Source: Streptomyces sp. NBC_00582
GTDB taxonomy: Bacteria > Actinomycetota > Actinomycetes > Streptomycetales > Streptomycetaceae
Length of the DNA: 64,000 nucleotides
NCBI RefSeq assembly: GCF_036345155.1
Contig: NZ_CP107772.1
Location: forward strand, 62,001-126,000
Direction: 5' to 3'
The translations under genes were made by a program, and so were the position numbers. Under the pieces are notes generated by a model, which saw only the letters and a program-made list of their open reading frames with translations, ran no database searches and was not told the origin of the DNA. Positions 61,922 through 64,000 of the stretch are shown piece after piece. Each line of letters starts with the position of its first letter. The stretch's first letter is position 1.

Positions 61922-62374
61922 CTATTCGACCGTGAAGTCGGCCGCCTCCCTGTCCAGGGTGGTGGAGCCGTCCTCGGCGGTGGCCAGGACGGCGATGTGC
62001 CAGAGGCCGCCGGGGGATGAGTCGGCGTCGCTGCTGGTGAGGGTGAGTGTGTAGGTGCAGCGTGCGGAGTCGTGGCCGGCGGGCTTGCAGGTGGCGGATT
62101 CCGCGGCAGCCATGTCCTTGGTGGTCAGCTTCTGCTTGGCGAGGGATGAGTTCTCGGGCCACGCCAGGACCTTCACGTCCTTGACGCCCGAGGACGCGGT
62201 GACGTCGGTGACGAAGGTGAGCGTGCCGTCGCGGTCCTTGTCGGGAGCGGTGTAGCGGGCGGTGCTGTCGGCCAGTGCCGGAGGCTGTTCGTCGGCGTGG
62301 GCGAGAGCGAAGGCGCCGGCGCCGGCGAGGACTACGGCACCGGCGGCAGCGGACAGAGCCATACGTCGCGACAT
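61922..62374 (-). CDS. Secreted DUF5707-like protein
   Basis: 150 residues with a signal peptide (RMALSAAAGAVVLAGAGAFA). The mature domain (DRDGTLTFVTDVTASSGVKD, then VKVLAWPENSSLAK, ESATCKPAGHDSARCTYTLT and GLWHIAVLATAEDGSTT) looks like a small beta-sandwich with one disulphide, as in DUF5707 proteins of Streptomyces. GGAG lies 7 bases before the ATG. Function is unknown. Confidence 0.7.
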   Translation of the reverse strand: MSRRMALSAAAGAVVLAGAGAFALAHADEQPPALADSTARYTAPDKDRDGTLTFVTDVTASSGVKDVKVLAWPENSSLAKQKLTTKDMAAAESATCKPAGHDSARCTYTLTLTSSDADSSPGGLWHIAVLATAEDGSTTLDREAADFTVE

Positions 62375-62871
62375 TGAGAGTCTCCAAATTTTGTCGGCTG
62401 GACCGGGCAGCGCTCCTGGCTGCTCCGCTGCATCCATAGTCGCCGTGCAAGGGGGTGCCTGAGATGAGTGCAGATACTCAACTCGATCTGAGTGATTAGC
62501 TGTTGCCGCAACGGTGTTGAGGGCGCCACCAGGCCGCGCACGGTCACGCACCGGCCAGCCGACGGGCAGACAGACATGCGCCCGGCAGCCGGGGGCTGCG
62601 TGCGGGGCGTCAAGAGCCTTGTGGCGCAATCCCAGTGGGGCCCGGGCGTGAGGGTCGCACGGGTCCGCGGCCGGGGCCGCGCCAGGCCGCCGCGACGCCG
62701 GCAGCGCCCTCTCCCTTTCGGGGGGACTGGCAGGCGCCCTGCCGCGCGGACCGTCTGCCCCGCAGGCGCGGCCGGGGACGGGCACCCGGGGCCTGCGGAG
62801 CCTCTCCCGGGAAAAGGCAAACAAAAAACGCCGAGCGGCGCCCGGCGACATTACAGAAAAGACCGTCTCGG
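62375..62871. other. Non-coding stretch
   Basis: This lies upstream of the DUF5707-like gene and downstream of the small membrane-protein gene. AT-rich bases near 62385 and 62490 may hold the DUF5707 promoter. No gene was recognised. Confidence 0.35.
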
Positions 62872-63246
62872 TTACTTCGCCATCTCCTCCTCAATTTGAG
62901 CCTTCACCGCATATTCAGGATTCACTGCGACATGGTTCTCGACGACGACAACGGTTACGTCGACCTGTACCTTTTCTTCAGTGGCCTGAGAAGGACCGAG
63001 GAGCGCCAGGAAAAGCGGAATTGACGCTGCCGCGAGAGTCACCCACGCCGCTCTGTCCTGAAGACGCGCCAAACGCTCCTCCCGCTCCCCCACACTCTGG
63101 GACGAGACGGGAACGTCGCTATCGAGCCGGGAGGACACCTCCTCCTTTTCACGATAGAAGTGCAGGTCAGATGCCCTTTCGGGGGTGGGTTCACTGCTGT
63201 CCGCCATCGTCGCGCTCTCACACTTGACCATGCCGAAAATATCCAA
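62872..63246 (-). CDS. Small single-pass membrane protein
   Basis: 124 residues. The TTG at 63246 is taken as start because GAGGAG lies 5 bases upstream. A polar, charged N-terminal region of about 70 residues (EREERLARLQDRA) is followed by one membrane helix (VTLAAASIPLFLALLGPSQA) and a C-terminal segment with strong beta tendency (KVQVDVTVVVVENHVAVNPE). No family is known to me. An intrinsic terminator lies only 20 bases upstream of its ribosome site, within its own leader, which suggests control by attenuation. Confidence 0.6.
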   Translation of the reverse strand: MDIFGMVKCESATMADSSEPTPERASDLHFYREKEEVSSRLDSDVPVSSQSVGEREERLARLQDRAAWVTLAAASIPLFLALLGPSQATEEKVQVDVTVVVVENHVAVNPEYAVKAQIEEEMAK

Positions 63247-63268
63247 TTCAGCTCCTCATTTTGGGTAT

Positions 63269-63304
63269 AAAAAATCCCGGGAACGAGCCTTCTGCTCGCC
63301 CGGG
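63269..63304 (-). terminator. Intrinsic terminator in the leader of the small membrane-protein gene
   Basis: On the minus strand CCCGGG-CGAGC, a short AGAAG loop, GCTCG-TT-CCCGGG and then ATTTTTT form a stable hairpin with a T-run. No gene lies just upstream on that strand to be terminated, and the next gene starts 23 bases on. It is therefore best read as a leader attenuator, or as the end of a small RNA. Confidence 0.8.
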
Positions 63305-63372
63305 CAGGGGTATGCCAGGACTAGGGCGCGGACGCGCCTCGATTTCTTGTCTGTTGCTGTAAACAGCTTACT

Positions 63373-63426
63373 TCATCGCTGCTGGAATGACAAGATGGCG
63401 AGCCGTCGGGCGGTTCGCCATCTCAT
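63373..63426 (-). CDS. Candidate 17-residue leader peptide
   Basis: The ATG is followed by RWRTARRLAILSFQQR and TGA. The 5' half of the frame overlaps a hairpin (63394-63422), and its GCTCGCC (minus strand, 63403-63397) is perfectly complementary to GGCGAGC in the terminator arm (63300-63294). Translation could therefore switch between terminator and antiterminator. There is no clear ribosome site, which is the weak point. Confidence 0.35.
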   Translation of the reverse strand: MRWRTARRLAILSFQQR

Positions 63427-63473
63427 GGGTTCAACGGAGGGGCGGTAGGTCTGCCGGGCCCCTGCAGAACAAA

Positions 63474-63501
63474 AGGGTACGCATTTTCTCTGCCTCGTCA
63501 A
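63474..63501 (-). promoter_or_regulatory. Candidate promoter for the leader RNA
   Basis: TTGACG (63501-63496) and TACCCT (63479-63474) are 16 bases apart on the minus strand, a fair vegetative-type promoter. Transcription would start near 63467 and give a leader of about 220 bases before the small membrane-protein gene. Confidence 0.4.
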
Positions 63502-63555
63502 GGCTCTTTACCCGCAGGGTGGCCGGGCGGGCCCCGGTGGTCCTATTCGGGCGCC

Positions 63556-63894
63556 GTGACTGCGGATTCCGGGGGCGGACGCTGTGCCCGGGACCGCTCT
63601 CGTATCCCGGGCGCGGGGGTGCGCGGGCCCGGGTGTTCCAGGCTGTGGGGGAAGCGCTGGGCGGTGCGGGCCCAGGGCGGCCAGTGGCAGGTGACGGCCG
63701 GTTCGACGTTCCACCGGGTCAGCACGACGCTGGACTACTGCCGGATCCTCCCGGCCAGCCAGCCGATCGAGCAGACCATGGTCAAGTGCAACGGCAAGGT
63801 CTGGAAGGCCAAGTGGGAGACGAAGGGCAGTGCCCCGGGCACCGGGGCCGACGCCGACCACGAGCCCTGGAAGCTGGTCGGCAGCGCCAGCTGA
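63556..63894 (+). pseudogene. Protein with chitin-binding-like C-terminus, start uncertain
   Basis: The last 60 residues are protein-like (GGQWQVTAGSTFHRVSTTLD, then YCRILPASQPIEQTMVKCNG and KVWKAKWETKGSAPG, ending DHEPWKLVGSA), which resembles the Trp-rich end of carbohydrate-binding module 5/12 domains. The first 45 codons are low-complexity, have no ribosome site and no signal peptide, so the true start is lost or frameshifted. Confidence 0.45.
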
Positions 63895-64000
63895 GCCTCA
63901 GCCACCCAGCCTGATACTCCAGGCCATCACATCGACGGAGAGTGCTTCTGACCTGCAACGGTGGCGTGGGTGATCCAGGACGACGTCGCATGGCCTGGTG

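Noticed and set aside
1..64000. CRISPR arrays, tRNA and rRNA genes.
   Set aside because: No regularly spaced repeats of CRISPR type and no tRNA cloverleaf or rRNA core sequence were seen on reading. A tRNA scan would settle this.

Overview
The window is high-GC actinobacterial DNA. Codon use, GTG/TTG starts, AGGAG-type ribosome binding sites and Streptomyces-type families (DUF6233, MmyB-like XRE regulators, cyclic-nucleotide-binding histidine kinase, fused receiver/thioredoxin reductase) point to Streptomyces or a close relative. At least seven insertion-sequence families are present, mostly as remnants, with many gene fragments, which suggests a chromosome arm or another accessory region.

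Layout. 1-5000: a subtilase remnant, small hypothetical genes and an IS3-family element inserted in a LuxR-type regulator gene. 5100-7450: an acyltransferase and a frameshifted ricin-type lectin. 7678-12984: a five-gene minus-strand operon (aminotransferase-fold PLP enzyme, APH-like kinase, GntR regulator, APC permease, SDR) that looks like an amino-alcohol uptake and breakdown pathway. 13300-14830: small zinc-ribbon and DUF6233 genes and a truncated Ku gene.

15032-30698 is the most unusual block. A TetR gene and five copies of the same ~52-bp promoter/operator module are scattered among an SDR, two alpha/beta hydrolases, a mycothiol-dependent isomerase-like enzyme, a methyltransferase, a thioredoxin-reductase-like flavoprotein, an FAD monooxygenase and an MFS exporter. 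Between them lie partial copies of the same genes: hydrolase tail, kinase segment, flavoprotein tail, transporter segment and an internally deleted tetR. The block appears to be a regulon assembled by repeated partial duplication around one operator. It encloses a two-component redox cassette (fused receiver/reductase plus histidine kinase) whose third gene is cut to 20 codons.

31204-40000: an M20 peptidase with a divergent Lrp/AsnC regulator, a secreted hydrolase and a catalase-related protein separated by a cluster of palindromes, then MerR, a quinone-oxidoreductase-like enzyme, LysR and a SnoaL-like protein. 40554-45063: a 1247-residue HTH/STAND-NTPase/WD40 protein followed by a small secreted protein with a possible beta-hairpin pore-former pattern. 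45200-57000: transposase debris (IS5, ISKra4, IS3, IS481, IS701) and one intact IS256 element with a perfect 8-bp target duplication, among an ECF sigma factor pair, an inverted-repeat-flanked membrane gene, two methyltransferases and an MBL-fold/HxlR divergent pair. 57871-63900: an orphan sugar-binding lipoprotein, an NTF2-like/XRE divergent pair, a secreted DUF5707-like protein, a small membrane protein whose leader looks like a translation-coupled attenuator, and a chitin-binding-like C-terminus.
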